Assembly (NCBI RefSeq): GCF_000143415.4
Contig: NW_003314271.1
Location: 2,671,729 to 2,735,728 of the forward strand
From: Selaginella moellendorffii
Lineage: Eukaryota; Streptophyta; Lycopodiopsida; Selaginellales; Selaginellaceae
Reading direction: 5' to 3'
DNA: 64,000 nt
The notes beneath the pieces are model-generated. The model worked only from the letters and a program-made list of their open reading frames with translations, made no database searches and was not told where the DNA came from. The position numbers were made by a program, and so were the translations under genes. Positions 21,960-33,303 of the stretch are shown here, one piece after another. Numbering within the stretch: position 1 is the stretch's first letter; every line of letters begins with the position of its first letter.

Positions 21960-24900
21960 TGAATCAAGTTGTCCGCAGGTTCCCAAGTGCGTTCCTCAGG
22001 TTAGTAACCCTTCCAATCTACCAGATAGTAGAGTTTAGACTGTGAGATCTTGGAATCAAGGATGTCCTGAACCTCGTACTCAGACCCATCCTCGACCTGC
22101 ACTGGTGGAGGTGGAGGAATGACCCGATTTAGAATAAGACTGAGAATATAAAGCTTAAGGAGAGAGGAGTGAAAAACGAGGTGAATTTGATATGAGGAGG
22201 GAAGTGCAAAGTAATAAATGACAGGATTAATGATGGCAGTGATAGGGAAAGGACCGAGGCATTTAAAATTGAGTTTGGGACATGGCCTGGTGGTGGAGAT
22301 ATTTCGCCTGAGGAGCCAAACTTTATCCCCGATATTGTAAGGGGGACAATCCTGACGATGGACATTAGCAAATGTTTTGTGAGATTCCTGAGCACAATGG
22401 AGGTGGAAGGAGATGGAGTTGTGGATTTCCTGGAGGTTGAAGACAAATGCCTCAAAGCGGGGATTTGAACAAGAGGATTCGGATGGAGAAGGAAGTGAGA
22501 GATTGAATTGAGGATTTTGGCCAGAGTTTGCAAAGGGGGAAACTCGAAAGGAGGAGTGAACAGAGTTGTTATAGGAGAACTCAGTAAGGGAAAGGATATC
22601 AAACCAGTCATCCTAATGATAGTTGATGAAGCACCTTAGGAATTGTTCCAACATCTAAATCGTTTGCTCGAACTGTCCATTAGTTTGAGGATGATATGCT
22701 GAAGAGAGGTTGATCTTCACTCCAAGCAACTACAAGAACCATTTCCAGAAATGAGAGATAAACTGAGGTCTCTAATCCGAAACCACATCTATAGGAATCC
22801 CATGAAATCGGAAAATTTCCCTGAATACCAGTTTTGCTATGTCCTCGCCCAAAACTCCTTGGTATACAGCAGGAAGTGCACCATCTTTGTGGAGCGATCC
22901 ACCACAATTAAAATGCTGTTGAAGCCTCCAGAACTCAAAAGATCACTCAAGAAATCCATGGAGATGGATTTACAAGGACCTAAAGGGATTGGGAGGGAAT
23001 GAAGCAAACCTGAAGGAAGGTGGCAAGGTATTTTATTTTGGGCGCAAGTGTCACAAGAGGCAACAAAAGCTTTGTTGTAGTCATCCATGTGGGGCCACCA
23101 AAAGTCCCGTGCAACCAGCTCATAGGTTTTCAAAATGCCGAAGTGACCAGTAGTCGGGCTATCGTGGCACACCAGCAAGACCAACCTTTGAGCATCACCT
23201 TCAAGAATGTAAAGCTATTCCCTACGGTACAACAAGCCATCTAAGAACTCGAACTCATTAAATTGCTAGCAGTCAGGAATCATTGGGTGTCCAGCCTGAA
23301 GATGGGGGAAAATGTCGTTGGTGAGGTCGTTGGATTGAAGATTTTTTTTTATTGCCTCTATCAAGGAGGAGTCCTGAGGGGCCAGGAAATTGCCATATTG
23401 TGAAGCCGATCAAGACCGAGGATAATCTGATCCTGTTGATCGAAGGCAAGATTACCAAGCCTGAGACTAAGATAAGAGTGCCTTGAAAGAGCATCAGGAA
23501 GGCCCTGAAGCTTTCCAAGTCTGTACTTGATAACAAAGTCAAACCGATTCAGGAATTGTGCCCACCTTGCCTGACGACGGCTCAAAACTCGGGAAGTGGC
23601 AAAATATTCGAGACTTTTGTGATCTATCCAGACTGTTGTTTGATGGCTTGCCCCCTCCAAGAAATGATGCCACTCTCCAAAGGAATCCACAATGGCAAGA
23701 AGCTCCTTGTCATGGATTTCGTAATTAGTCTCCACAGGCTAGAATTTCCGAGAATGGAAAGCGACCAGATGAAATTCCTGATCCGCACCAAGTTGAGACA
23801 GCACAGCACCGATGGCAAAGTTGGAGGCATCCGCCTCAATGAAGAAAGGTTGTGAGGGATCAACGTGGATCAAGACAGGAGCAGAACTGAAAGCCACCTT
23901 GAGTGTGTCGAAGGCCTACTAGGCAGCAGCAAACCAAGAGAAGGGAACATCCTTGCAAGTGAGATGCGTGAGAGGAAGGACAATGTTGGAGTAGTGAACA
24001 ATGAATTTGCAGTAGAAGTTGGCAAAGCCAAGGAAAACCTGAACGTCCGACATTGATTGTGGAGGCTCCCATTCGAGAATAGTCTTGACTTTGGTAGGAT
24101 CCATCATGATACCCTCATGAGTGACAATGTACCCAAGGAACTCCACAAACTCTTGATCAAAGGAACATTTCTCAAGCTTCGTGTATAGGCCATGTTCCTG
24201 CAGCTTCACCAGCAACTTGCGAACATGCTCGTCGTGCTCCTCCTGAATTTTTTAGTAGATGAGGATGTCGTCAAGGTAGACGATCACCATCTAATCTAGA
24301 AACTCCTGAAAGATGTTGTTCGCCATGTGTTGGAAAACTGCTGGAGTATTTGTCAAGCCAAACGACATGACAGTGTACTCGAAGTGGCCATAGTGGGTTT
24401 GGAATGTAGTCTTCCATTCATCGCCAGGCCGGATCTAGATCAGGTTGTATGCTCCACAGAGGTCGATCCTGGTGAAGAAGCGGGCACCACCAAGGCGTTC
24501 CAATAGGTCCGAGATCAGAGGCAGTGGATAATGGTTCCGAACAGTCACCTTGTTCAAGCCTTGGTATTCGATGACTAGCCGCAAACTCCCATCCTTCTTC
24601 TTGACAAAGAAGACAGGTGCTCCAACCGGGGACTACGAATGCTGAATGTACCCCGAGGCAAGGTTCTCGTCCATGTACTTTTTGAGGGCCTTAAGCTCGG
24701 ACAGGGATAACCCGTAGATAGGCCCCCACAAAGGTGACACTCCTTGTAAATCAATGGGACAGTCGTAAGGTCGATGAACAGGTAGTGCACTAGCTTTTTT
24801 CTTGTCAAACACATCCCCAAAATCATGATACTTCTTAGGAAGACTGACAGGAGAAACATATAAAGCAAAAAGGAAAACAAGTTCTTCGTGGAGTTCTTTC

Positions 24901-24985
24901 ATAGTGATTGTGGAGATAGGAGGAGGTGTACGACTGAATGGAATGATCAAATGGGGATACTGTAGTTTGCTCCCGCTAGGCTTGA
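21960..24985 (-). pseudogene. chromovirus pol: RT, RNase H, integrase, chromodomain
   Basis: Minus strand, in order. The N-terminal RT lead-in is at 24950-24633 (FGDVFDKKKASALPVHRPYD). RT core follows at 24600-23919 (EFVEFLGYIVTHEG, then ANFYCKFIVHYS). RNase H is at 23735-23361 ([20 protein letters not shown], then [10 protein letters not shown]). Integrase is at 23184-22837, with the zinc-binding GHFGILKTYELVARDFWWP and CDTCAQNK, then SISMDFLSDLL and IVVDRSTKMVHF. The integrase C-terminus follows ([17 protein letters not shown] near 22310). A chromodomain ends it near 22060-21960 ([19 protein letters not shown], then a stop, then RTWEPADNL). Chromodomains direct integration to heterochromatin. 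Stops and frameshifts break every domain. Confidence 0.88.
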
Positions 24986-25510
24986 CCCGAGGGGTAGGGT
25001 GTCAAGAAAGCGGGGCTCTCGGGAGAGCTGTGGCTCTCAACTTCCGTTCACGAGGGCGTGAACTTGTAGTGAAGCGTGGTGGATTGTAAGCAACTAAAGA
25101 GAATGACTGCCTTGGTTTTTGCTAAATTCCCTCACCAAGGTTCCCGCCTATTGTACTATCTCCTACTTGGTCCTACTCAGTTTCAGCTACTCACTGCACG
25201 AGCAACGGAGTGTTAGCCATCCATCCACGGATTCCTAAATCTTTCTCAATCCCCCTCCCTAGGTTAGACTACACTTAAGGTTCGACTACACTCCCCGCAG
25301 GCACAAGCAGCCAAGCACACCAAGCCTCTAGGTTCTTAACATCCCTTGGTATAACAAGGTTTAATTATGGAACCCTCTAAATCCCAAGCCTTGGGTGCAA
25401 CACTTGTTTCAGGACATCAGGGTGAAACACCGTGGCCTAACGGCCCAGTATGGGTACCTCTACCCCCCCCCACTTCCATCCCAAAGGGAAGGCCCAAGCC
25501 CCTAGGAAGG
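24985..25510. repeat. unclassified inserted repeat sequence at the pol break
   Basis: Chromovirus coding similarity ends near 24985 on the minus strand and is replaced by moderately GC-rich, non-coding sequence that I cannot assign. From about 25440 it resembles the start of the tandem units that follow. The exact insertion boundary and any target duplication could not be fixed by eye. Confidence 0.4.
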
Positions 25511-25777
25511 GTGAGGACCAATGAGCCACAAGGTACTCAAGTGGGACACCACTCCACCAGAGCCAAGAGCACCGCAGTCGGTTTCCCTTTCGGGAGTGGG
25601 AGCTGCTCTTGAGCACTTTCTTGGATGGCCCCTCTGGCACCACCCGAGTCCATGCTCACTCCCACCAAGGCCTCTCGGCCCCAGTCTCAACCTCAAGTCA
25701 GTTTGGAAGCACCACTGAAGAGTTCCTTCAAGACTGGTTCTTAGACCTCACTATCCCTTTCACCCCTTGACCCGTAT

Positions 25778-26060
25778 TAGTACTCAGACTCGGTCTCGGA
25801 CTCGATCTCGAACTCGATCTCAAACCCGACTTTGGACTCGGTCTCGGACTTGATCTCAGACCCGATCTTGGACCCAATCTCGGACTCGACTTCGGACTCG
25901 ATCTCGGACTCGACTTCGGACTCGACCTCGGACTCGGTCTCGGATCCGATTTGGATCTCAGACTCTGTCTCAAACTTGGTCTCGAACTCAGTCTCCAATT
26001 CGGCCTCGGACTCGATCCCAAACTCTATCTCGAACTCAGTCTCAGAGTCGGTTTTGGACT
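25778..26060. repeat. degenerate 6/12-bp minisatellite, copy 1
   Basis: About 280 bp of imperfect gactcg.tctcg units. One strand reads Ser-Asp-Ser-Ile/Thr, the other Glu-Ser-Glu-Ile/Val or Ser-Pro-Arg-Ser. Several frames are therefore open without being genes. Confidence 0.85.
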
Positions 26061-26844
26061 TGATCTTTGACTTGGTCCCACCTGATGAACTCTTTGTCAT
26101 TTCGGTCATGCTTTCGGGGATCTTTTAGCCTACGACACCTCAGGGAGTTGGTTCCTTACATAATGATAGAATCGGACCACAGAGCAACTCCCAAGCCTAT
26201 AGCCTAAGGAGCGAAGAGATAGGAGCACGAAGTGACTTGGAACAATCCTAAAGTATCTAACATCCCAATGCTAAGATCAGCATGCAAAATGGAGCCAAAC
26301 GGAGTTTGGCATTATTTCAGCATACCAATGTCCTAACGCGAGGATATGGGTACTCCACCAGCTAGCATGGTGTGGAGCTTGGGCTTAGACCCAAGCCAGA
26401 CGCAAAACAAGGACAGGTATGCAAGTGAGAGCTAGACTATGCATAAGATTATTAGTCGGCCATACCTGACCTACCCACTATCCCTACTATACATTTGGAA
26501 CCCCCCATGAGCCACAAGGTACTCAAGTGGGACACCACTCCACAAAAGTCGAGAGCACCGCAGTCGGTTTCCCTTTCGGGAGTGGGAGTTACTCTTGAGC
26601 ACTTCCCTGGATGGCCCCTTTGGCACCACCCGAGTCTATGCTCACTCCCACCCAAGGCCCCTCGGCCCCAGTCTCAACCTCAAGTCAATTTGGAAACACC
26701 ACTGAAGAGTTCCTTCAAGACTGGTTCTTGGACCTCACTATCCCTACTATACTTTTGGAACCCCTTGCAGCCCCCCCCCCCCCCCCACCCCCTCCCCCTG
26801 GGAGATGCATGCTTTGGGCTTTCACCCCTTGACCCGTATTAGTA

Positions 26845-27050
26845 CTTGGACTCGATCTCGGACTCGATCCCAGACCCCACTTTGGACTCGGACTCGATCT
26901 CGGACTCGACTTCGGACTCGACCTCGGACTCGGTCTCGGATCCAATTTGGATCTCGGACTCTGTCTCAAACTCAGTCTTGAACTCGGACTCGATCCCAAA
27001 CTGTATCTTGAACTCGGTCTTAGAGTTGGTTTTGGACTTGATCTTTGACT
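26845..27050. repeat. degenerate 6/12-bp minisatellite, copy 2
   Basis: The same unit as at 25778-26060, with fewer repeats, at the equivalent place in the second tandem unit. A poly-C run (26769-26785) precedes it and marks a slippage-prone site. Confidence 0.85.
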
Positions 27051-27129
27051 CGGTCCCATCCGATAAACTCTTTGTCATTTTGGTCATGCTTTCGGGGATC
27101 CTTTAGCCTACGACACCTCGGGGAGTTGG

Positions 27130-28090
27130 TTCCTTACAGAATGATAGAATCGGACCACAGAGCAACTCCCAAGCCTACAGCCTAAAGAGTGAAGAGATAG
27201 GAGCATGAAGCGACTTGGAACAGTCCTAAAGTATCTAGCATCCCAATGCCAAGACCAGCACGCAAAACGGAGCTAAATGAAGTTTGGCGTTATTTCAGCA
27301 TACCGGTGGCCTAACGCGAGGATATGGGTACTCCACCAGCTAGTATGGTGTGGAGCTTGGGCTTAAACCCAAGCCAGACGCAAAACAAGGACAAGCACGC
27401 AAGCGAGAGCTAGACTATGAGTAAGATTATTGGTCGGCCATGCCTAACCTACTCACTATCCCTACTATACATTTGGAACCCCCTATAGCCCCCTCCCCCC
27501 CCCCCCCTGAGGAACACACGCTTTAGGCTTTCACCCCAGGCCTCCCTTAGTATTAAGAGTTAGTCTCTGGGACAAACTCAAAACTTACTAAATATGGAAT
27601 GTCCTTAAATTGCAAATTTGGACACAGGACGAACACCATTGTGTTCAAAACAATCTCTACATTTCATAGATATGCCAAATGAGCAAATCTGGACACTTTT
27701 CATAAATAGCATTTAGAACCAAAATGAGACTAACACAAAGGGCATGATAGCGAGGGTGTTTGGTAGACATGGTAAGCTATCATCCACCAATATTAAGGGA
27801 CTAATCTCAATACGCAAGGGTTTTTGTCAAACCAGTGCAAAAGAGAACTAAGAGCTAAGCTAAGTATGCTCAACTAGAAACACATAGGAGTTCCTACTTT
27901 ATGTCCATCTGGCTAAGTACAAGTGCTAAGCCCAATAAACTAACACTTGAATAAGAGGCGCTAATAAAAGGAACCAGCAATATTGACCTCCTACCATCGT
28001 GGCAGTAAGGAAAAAGCGTTCGTAAGGACTGGCCAACAGATAACTTTCGATACCCGAAGTCACATTCGCGACAATTGTCCTAAATAATAT
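27130..28090. repeat. repeat family R, uninterrupted copy (empty site)
   Basis: This copy joins what the chromovirus separates elsewhere. It matches 21060-21439 up to about 27571 and 37114-37625 from about 27577 onward. For example, it reads gagttagtctctgggacaaactcaaaac where the split copy has gggattaa, the retroelement, and then cttgaaac. Matching continues through 'gaatttggacac.gg.c.a.caccattgtgttcaa' and 'gtggcagtaa.gaa'. No coding frame is supported. Confidence 0.75.
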
Positions 28091-31000
28091 GACATTCACA
28101 AGAGCAACAATTCATATTGGCCAACATAACCATCTAGTGGCGAGTGGGATATACTTGGAGACTTTGGATGTGGTTACATTTGTTGTTTCAAAAATAGTAG
28201 ATCAATCTCCAAGAGCTTAACCTACAATTATAACTACTAAAGCAGTAGATGAGTTGATTCTTCAAAATTTCTTACAATCAATTTTAAACACTATAACATT
28301 TTCATCCTAATAATTGAGCAAAGCACTAAATAGTCTTTTGGCACTTACCAATAAATGAAAGTAAGATCTAGTCAATTTAAAATCTTATTTTGTATTTACT
28401 TTAAAATATCTTTGCAGGATGTGAATTGTAATAGAAAACTTTAGAAGAAAATCTCTCTTTTTTTTTTTTTTTTGAGAAGTCCTCAAGTCTCAATGCAATT
28501 TTAAAGTTTAAAAAATGAGTTTAACTACAACTTCTTCCAAAGCATTGCTTTTCTAGGACTAATCTAAGTTGAAGCCAAAAAATGATGTTATGTTTTCAAG
28601 ATGTTGGTGGATGGTATTAAAAGTGGAGTTGATCTTGTTAAGCAGATGTTACCAAGTATGGATTTGCAATACTCTTGGATATGCTTTAATCATACACACA
28701 GAATTCCTAAATAGTCTATAATTAACTCCCAATGTGTACAATCTAAGGTAAATATGCATTTATTCAATTATTATATTAATAATTATGTAGAGCATAATCT
28801 TTAATAGTGATAATTGTTTATGAGATGAGAGGAGAAGACATGCCAGCTCAAGTTCTTTTTTGGACACTACTGAACAAAATATACTAAGTTGGAACAGGAT
28901 TTTTAATACCACTAATATTTTATGGTTTTGTGAGTGATGAAGCGCAAGCAAATTGATGAGCTATTAGAACTACCTACAATAGTGGTCTAGATAAAGTTTT
29001 AGTTGGCCAAGAGAGGAATTGTTTTTTCCATTAAGGGTAAAGTCTACATGAACACATAGAGAAATATATTCAAGTTGAATATTATGATGAATATAAGTAA
29101 TTGTACTAGAGTTTAAAATTTGCAAACACTTTAGAAAATGCAAAAAAGCAATATAAGTTCATACGTTTATGACAGATTTGAGGTAATGTTTATGAGAAAG
29201 CAATTCCATGACTATAGACTTGGCTAGCATAATGGTTTAATCTTTCTATTATAGATGAGTTATAAAATAGTTGCTACTTAAATTCTAACAATAAATTTTA
29301 CCAAGAGTTACCATATGATGTGGCTAGCAAAAACAAATGACTTTAAACGTGTATCTCTATCTGAAGCTTGCTAGAATGATTTAGTTATTTTTATTCTACT
29401 ATAAGCTCTTGAGTTTGGACTTCTTAGGAGGTCACCCAACTCTATAATCTCTTGAGTTTGGATTTTTTAAGAAGTCAATTAACCCTATAAGCTTATGAGT
29501 TTGGAATTCTTGGGAGGTCACTTAGCCCAGTATTACTCAAACCCAAGGACACTTAACCCTAAATATCCCAAAACCCTTAATCGATTGGAAAAGGGGGTGC
29601 ACTTTTATTTATGGGCCCTTTCCTTTTATATTTGAACCCTATAGATTGTCTTTCGAGTCATTCCCTTTAATTGCTTACATTTATAACAAGCCTTTATGTA
29701 TGCTTATATGAAAGGCTAGGTTATAAAAAATAGACTGAATCTTAAAGATTTAATAGCACACTTATCTGCTACAACATCAATACGACTTCCTAGTCACAAT
29801 CTCGTAGAGCTGGTGGGATTAACTTTAAATGATCTTGGAATTCACTCTGCAACAAAACCAACTGGGAATCTTAAAACTATCAAAAGGAAGCAACAAGCAA
29901 GTGAGCTGATATAGCTAACAAATTCACACCGTCTCAAGTATGAGTATGTTACTAGAGAATAAAGAGGACCAATGCTTCTAAGCAACCAAAAGTTTATATG
30001 CTTCCAAGTCAAAGAACAAAAAATTCATAAGATTGAGTGGGCTATATATTGACCAAATTATCCAAAAACCAGAATATATACCATGTACTTGGCCAATTGA
30101 AAAAGGATGAACTTGATGAATTTGGAGCTTCAGACTTTGGTTGAAGCATGCTTTAAATTTGAAGAGAACACTTTATAACCACCTATTCTTAAGAAGTTAT
30201 GAAAACAAGAAATAATAAATGTGTGAAGATTACAAATATTTGGTCAAAGGAAGCAAATGCAACATACTCAAAAACATTATAGTTGAAGGCAGAAGTTAAA
30301 AGTGTCAATATCAAGTAGCAGTATCGTCATCATGAATATAAAATTCTCAATTATGAAACTGATATTGTAAACAGGAAGGTTTACAACATCAAAATTAACC
30401 AATTCCCAAGTTGCACTTGCATATACTTCTTTCCATTTTAGACTTTTATCAAGTCTTTCATCCCTTGCAAGCATTATATTTTGTATATTGTATGCTTCTT
30501 AGGATAGATCCAAATGTTTAACTTTGGATTTGTCTAAATATGAAATGTTCATGATATTGAAAAAGAATTAGATATTGGTATTATATTCGAATTTAATATA
30601 AGATAAATAATTTTTTATTTATAAATTACATCTAAAATAACATATAGCATTTTTATAATAGGGATTTTATGTAATAATAATAATAATAATTAATATAAAT
30701 ATGCATTATAAATTAGAGGATGCTTACATAAATAATTAGTATAAATACTAAATATTAAATATTAGAATAATAATTTCTTCTGTAAACAAGTTTATAAGGC
30801 AAAACCTCTATTAAATAGTAACTATTGCTACTAAGATTAGATACTGGTAGTTTATACAAATCTAAATATTACTAAAATTATTAATTTGGTTTAAAATACC
30901 TATTTAATAAAAATATTACTGCTAAAACCTTAATAGAATATTCTTTAGTGTGCCAGAATATTCACAAATTATTCTTGTCAATGGCAATGGAGATCCCCCT
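28091..31000. other. AT-rich repeat-derived tract, no gene seen
   Basis: No convincing frame, splice pattern or RNA gene. It holds a poly-T run at 28455-28474, a three-copy tandem repeat at 29397-29533, and an aat-rich microsatellite near 30675-30692. It lies inside the DNA inserted into the chromovirus. Confidence 0.55.
29397..29533. repeat. three-copy ~43-bp tandem repeat
   Basis: The phrase 'ctc/ttgagtttggactt/tcttaggaggtcac.c.ac.ctata' occurs three times in a row, near 29406, 29449 and 29491, each with several substitutions. Confidence 0.75.
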
Positions 31001-31019
31001 GGGGAGATGGACAATGGAA

Positions 31020-32800
31020 CATAGATTAGTCCTCACGTCCTGCACCCCAAAGGCTCCATCCCATCCCTCCTAGACATAAATCTATAGCCAGCAATGAATA
31101 ATTCATGTTGCTGCTCCACAGAGATGACCTTGCTGCCAGGACACATGGCACACAACACCCCTAGCTTCCATATCTCGAGGTAGTGGTTGAGCTTGCCAAC
31201 GGTCCAGCGCTTACCACAGTGCACATCTCGCAGTTGTTCCATGCCTGCCAGTCGAGATCGTTGTCGTGCTCCACACGCGCAAACACCGCTTCAAAAGATT
31301 ACAGCATCCTCCTTAACTCAAGGCTCATCCGCTACCAGCCATGATCTTCAAAGCTCGAATTCATAACTTTGATTGTGAGACTCCAGAAAGAACATGAACT
31401 CAAGCTTCGTGAGAAAAGGTATTGCCAAAGATTATGCCAAATGGTCGACAGGCCAAACCACTTTTGAGCTCACGAGCTCAATGCATACCAGGAGATGCAA
31501 GGTCAAAACAGTCAATAAAAGTCGATAATGTCCTCAAAGCTTATTAGAAAAATACAAAAAAAACTCACTTCTGACCCTGTCAAGGATTTCAAAACAACTT
31601 GTTGCGACGGTACCTGAGAACCTAATCTTCGTACCTGAGCAAGCAATCTTTGCAAGGGCCTCGATGAGTTCCGCTGGATGATCTTCACCATCTCCGCCTT
31701 GTATCCATGCCTGGAAAAAGAAAAATCTTGAGACAATAGCAACAGGGATGGTCCAAAATTGAGCTCCACATTCTGTCATTTCCAGAATGTTCTCCTGTGC
31801 AGTTGTTCTGAGCATGATCGATCAAGCTGCCAAACCTTTGGCTCGTCCAGTCCCAGTATCGCTGCTTAGTTTGGTTTGACAATTTAGTTTGGAAACTAAA
31901 AAGAACTAGAGGTCAGGCAGAACAACACAATCGTCAAACCTCCAGTACCATGTTGCTGTGCTTCTTGGGATCGTGCAAAGGTTGAACACTCACTTGTTGT
32001 TCCTTAAAGGTATTGTCCACAGTGCCAGACGCTGCCCGAGCTCCTCTCCTACAAGGACGCCTACTTCCATAGCCCCACTCCAAGGTCCAGATCTTGCTGG
32101 CTCTCAAGTGCTACTTGAAGACGTGGATGAGGCAGATGGTGGCGGTGTTGTTCGAGCAAGACAAAGGTGATGGTATCGCTGCGAGAGCCATCTCGTTTGG
32201 GGACGCCGTTCAGGAGTGTGGCAACCATGTTATACTTGATCCCTACTGCATCAAGACATAGTTCCAGGATAGCGCTGGCTATAGAGCTTCTTTAGAAAGC
32301 TCGTGAGGTTTGATATAAACCATTGAGGAATCCATTGAACATTTGCTCCTAAATATTTAAACAAACTCTTGAAGTTATTTAAAGACACTAAACATTCTAA
32401 ACAAAATTAATCTGGACCGTCAGATAGAAAAATATACTGCTGATAAATATACAAGCATAGAAATATCGCTAGATTTTTCAATGCCAATTGTGTCCTTGAC
32501 AAATTTACTCACTCCTAGTTGAATTTGTCAGTATTTAGGATTTGGGAATATTGAGGGACCAGTTCCTCTTTCCACCTCATTGCACGGATGCATAGGCCTC
32601 AATCAGCTTTTTATGAAGTCCCAGGCTTTGCTGGGAGCTGTGCATGGAGCCAATGTCAAAAAATTAATGTGAGCACATTCTTGGGGGATTGCTATTGCTT
32701 GGTATGATGGCTGTATGCCATGTATTGTAAGAGTGTATATGGAGCGCATCCACGATGAAAACATAGATACTGCATTTACAGATTCCACTATACGAATCTG
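31020..32800. other. gene-like fragments of unknown origin
   Basis: GC content rises here compared with the surrounding AT-rich DNA. Short coding-like pieces occur: 31815-31512 on the minus strand (AQFWTIPVAIVSRF, then GGDGEDHPAELIEALAKIAC) and about 32100-32270 on the plus strand (QDKGDGIAARAISFGDAVQE). No piece links into a full gene and I cannot name a family. They may be captured exons or a decayed gene carried inside the repeat nest. Confidence 0.3.
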
Positions 32801-32879
32801 GATTTATGTCACTACACACCACTTGTCTGGGATCCATGCCGCCAGATCTTATTCGAGGAACACCACCATGACCTTGTGA

Positions 32880-33303
32880 TCACACGCCATTTTCCGATTC
32901 CGTGTTGTCATCTATGGTGATTGGAAAACCAATTTCGTCGTCTGTTGGGAGAGCAATGTTGGCGTTGTATCGGCAAGTCTTATTACACCTGATGAAGCCG
33001 ACTTTGCAACAGTAAGTCCCTTGCTCGCAACAATAGTTACAACCACCCAATTGATTACGGAGGCAACAGTAGTACTTCTTGTTGGGATTGCACTCCTCCA
33101 CACAGGTTGCACCGCCAAATGGGGTAGGAATACCGAGGCAGCAATCCTTCTTACCAACTGCGCATAAAGATTTCATTCAGAACAATGGCCAACATGAAAT
33201 TATACTTACGTTTGAAAGGCGTGCATACTTTTGCTGCGTTAGAGAGCCCCACAATTACAAGTGCCATTGCAAGCAGCAAGAGAAGGCGGAATGAGGCAGC
33301 CAT
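32880..33303 (-). CDS. small secreted cysteine-rich protein, two exons
   Basis: Exon 1 (33303-33210) and exon 2 (33157-32880) are joined by a 52-bp GT-AG intron in phase 1, giving 123 residues without a stop. Exon 1 is almost all signal peptide (MAASFRLLLLLAMALVIVGL, then SNA, the likely cleavage site). The mature part has 14 cysteines, including four CC pairs plus a fifth at DCC: KKDCCLGIPTPFGGATCVEE, YYCCLRNQLGGCNYCC and TYCCKVGFIRCNKTC. An acidic 30-residue tail (DDEIGFPITIDDNTESE) follows. I know no family with this exact pattern. It looks like an apoplastic disulfide-rich peptide, perhaps defence or signalling, which is inference. It sits in transposon DNA yet shows an intact signal peptide, frame and splice sites. 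Confidence 0.75.

Larger units (their letters stand above)
25511..27130. repeat. two tandem ~1-kb repeat units with internal GACTCG minisatellite
   Basis: Two copies of the same unit lie in direct orientation about 996 bp apart: 'atgagccacaaggtactcaa' starts at 25521 and again at 26517. Each unit carries a common 5' block, then a degenerate minisatellite built on gactcg-atctcg, then a block ending 'ttagcctacgacacctc'. The first unit also contains part of repeat R (26180-26510) before the second begins. Frames of up to 110 codons on both strands come only from the stop-free repeat. Confidence 0.85.

Noticed and set aside
22129-22611. 160-codon minus-strand frame rich in Ser/Pro/Leu
   Set aside because: A different frame of the chromovirus integrase C-terminus; the family-like reading lies in another frame with stops.
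25777-26128. Glu/Ser- or Asp/Ser-repeat proteins on both strands
   Set aside because: Translation of a stop-free minisatellite; several frames are equally open, with no start context or conservation.
25511-29533. CRISPR-like array
   Set aside because: The repeats are long tandem units or degenerate minisatellites without regular unique spacers, and the DNA is clearly eukaryotic.
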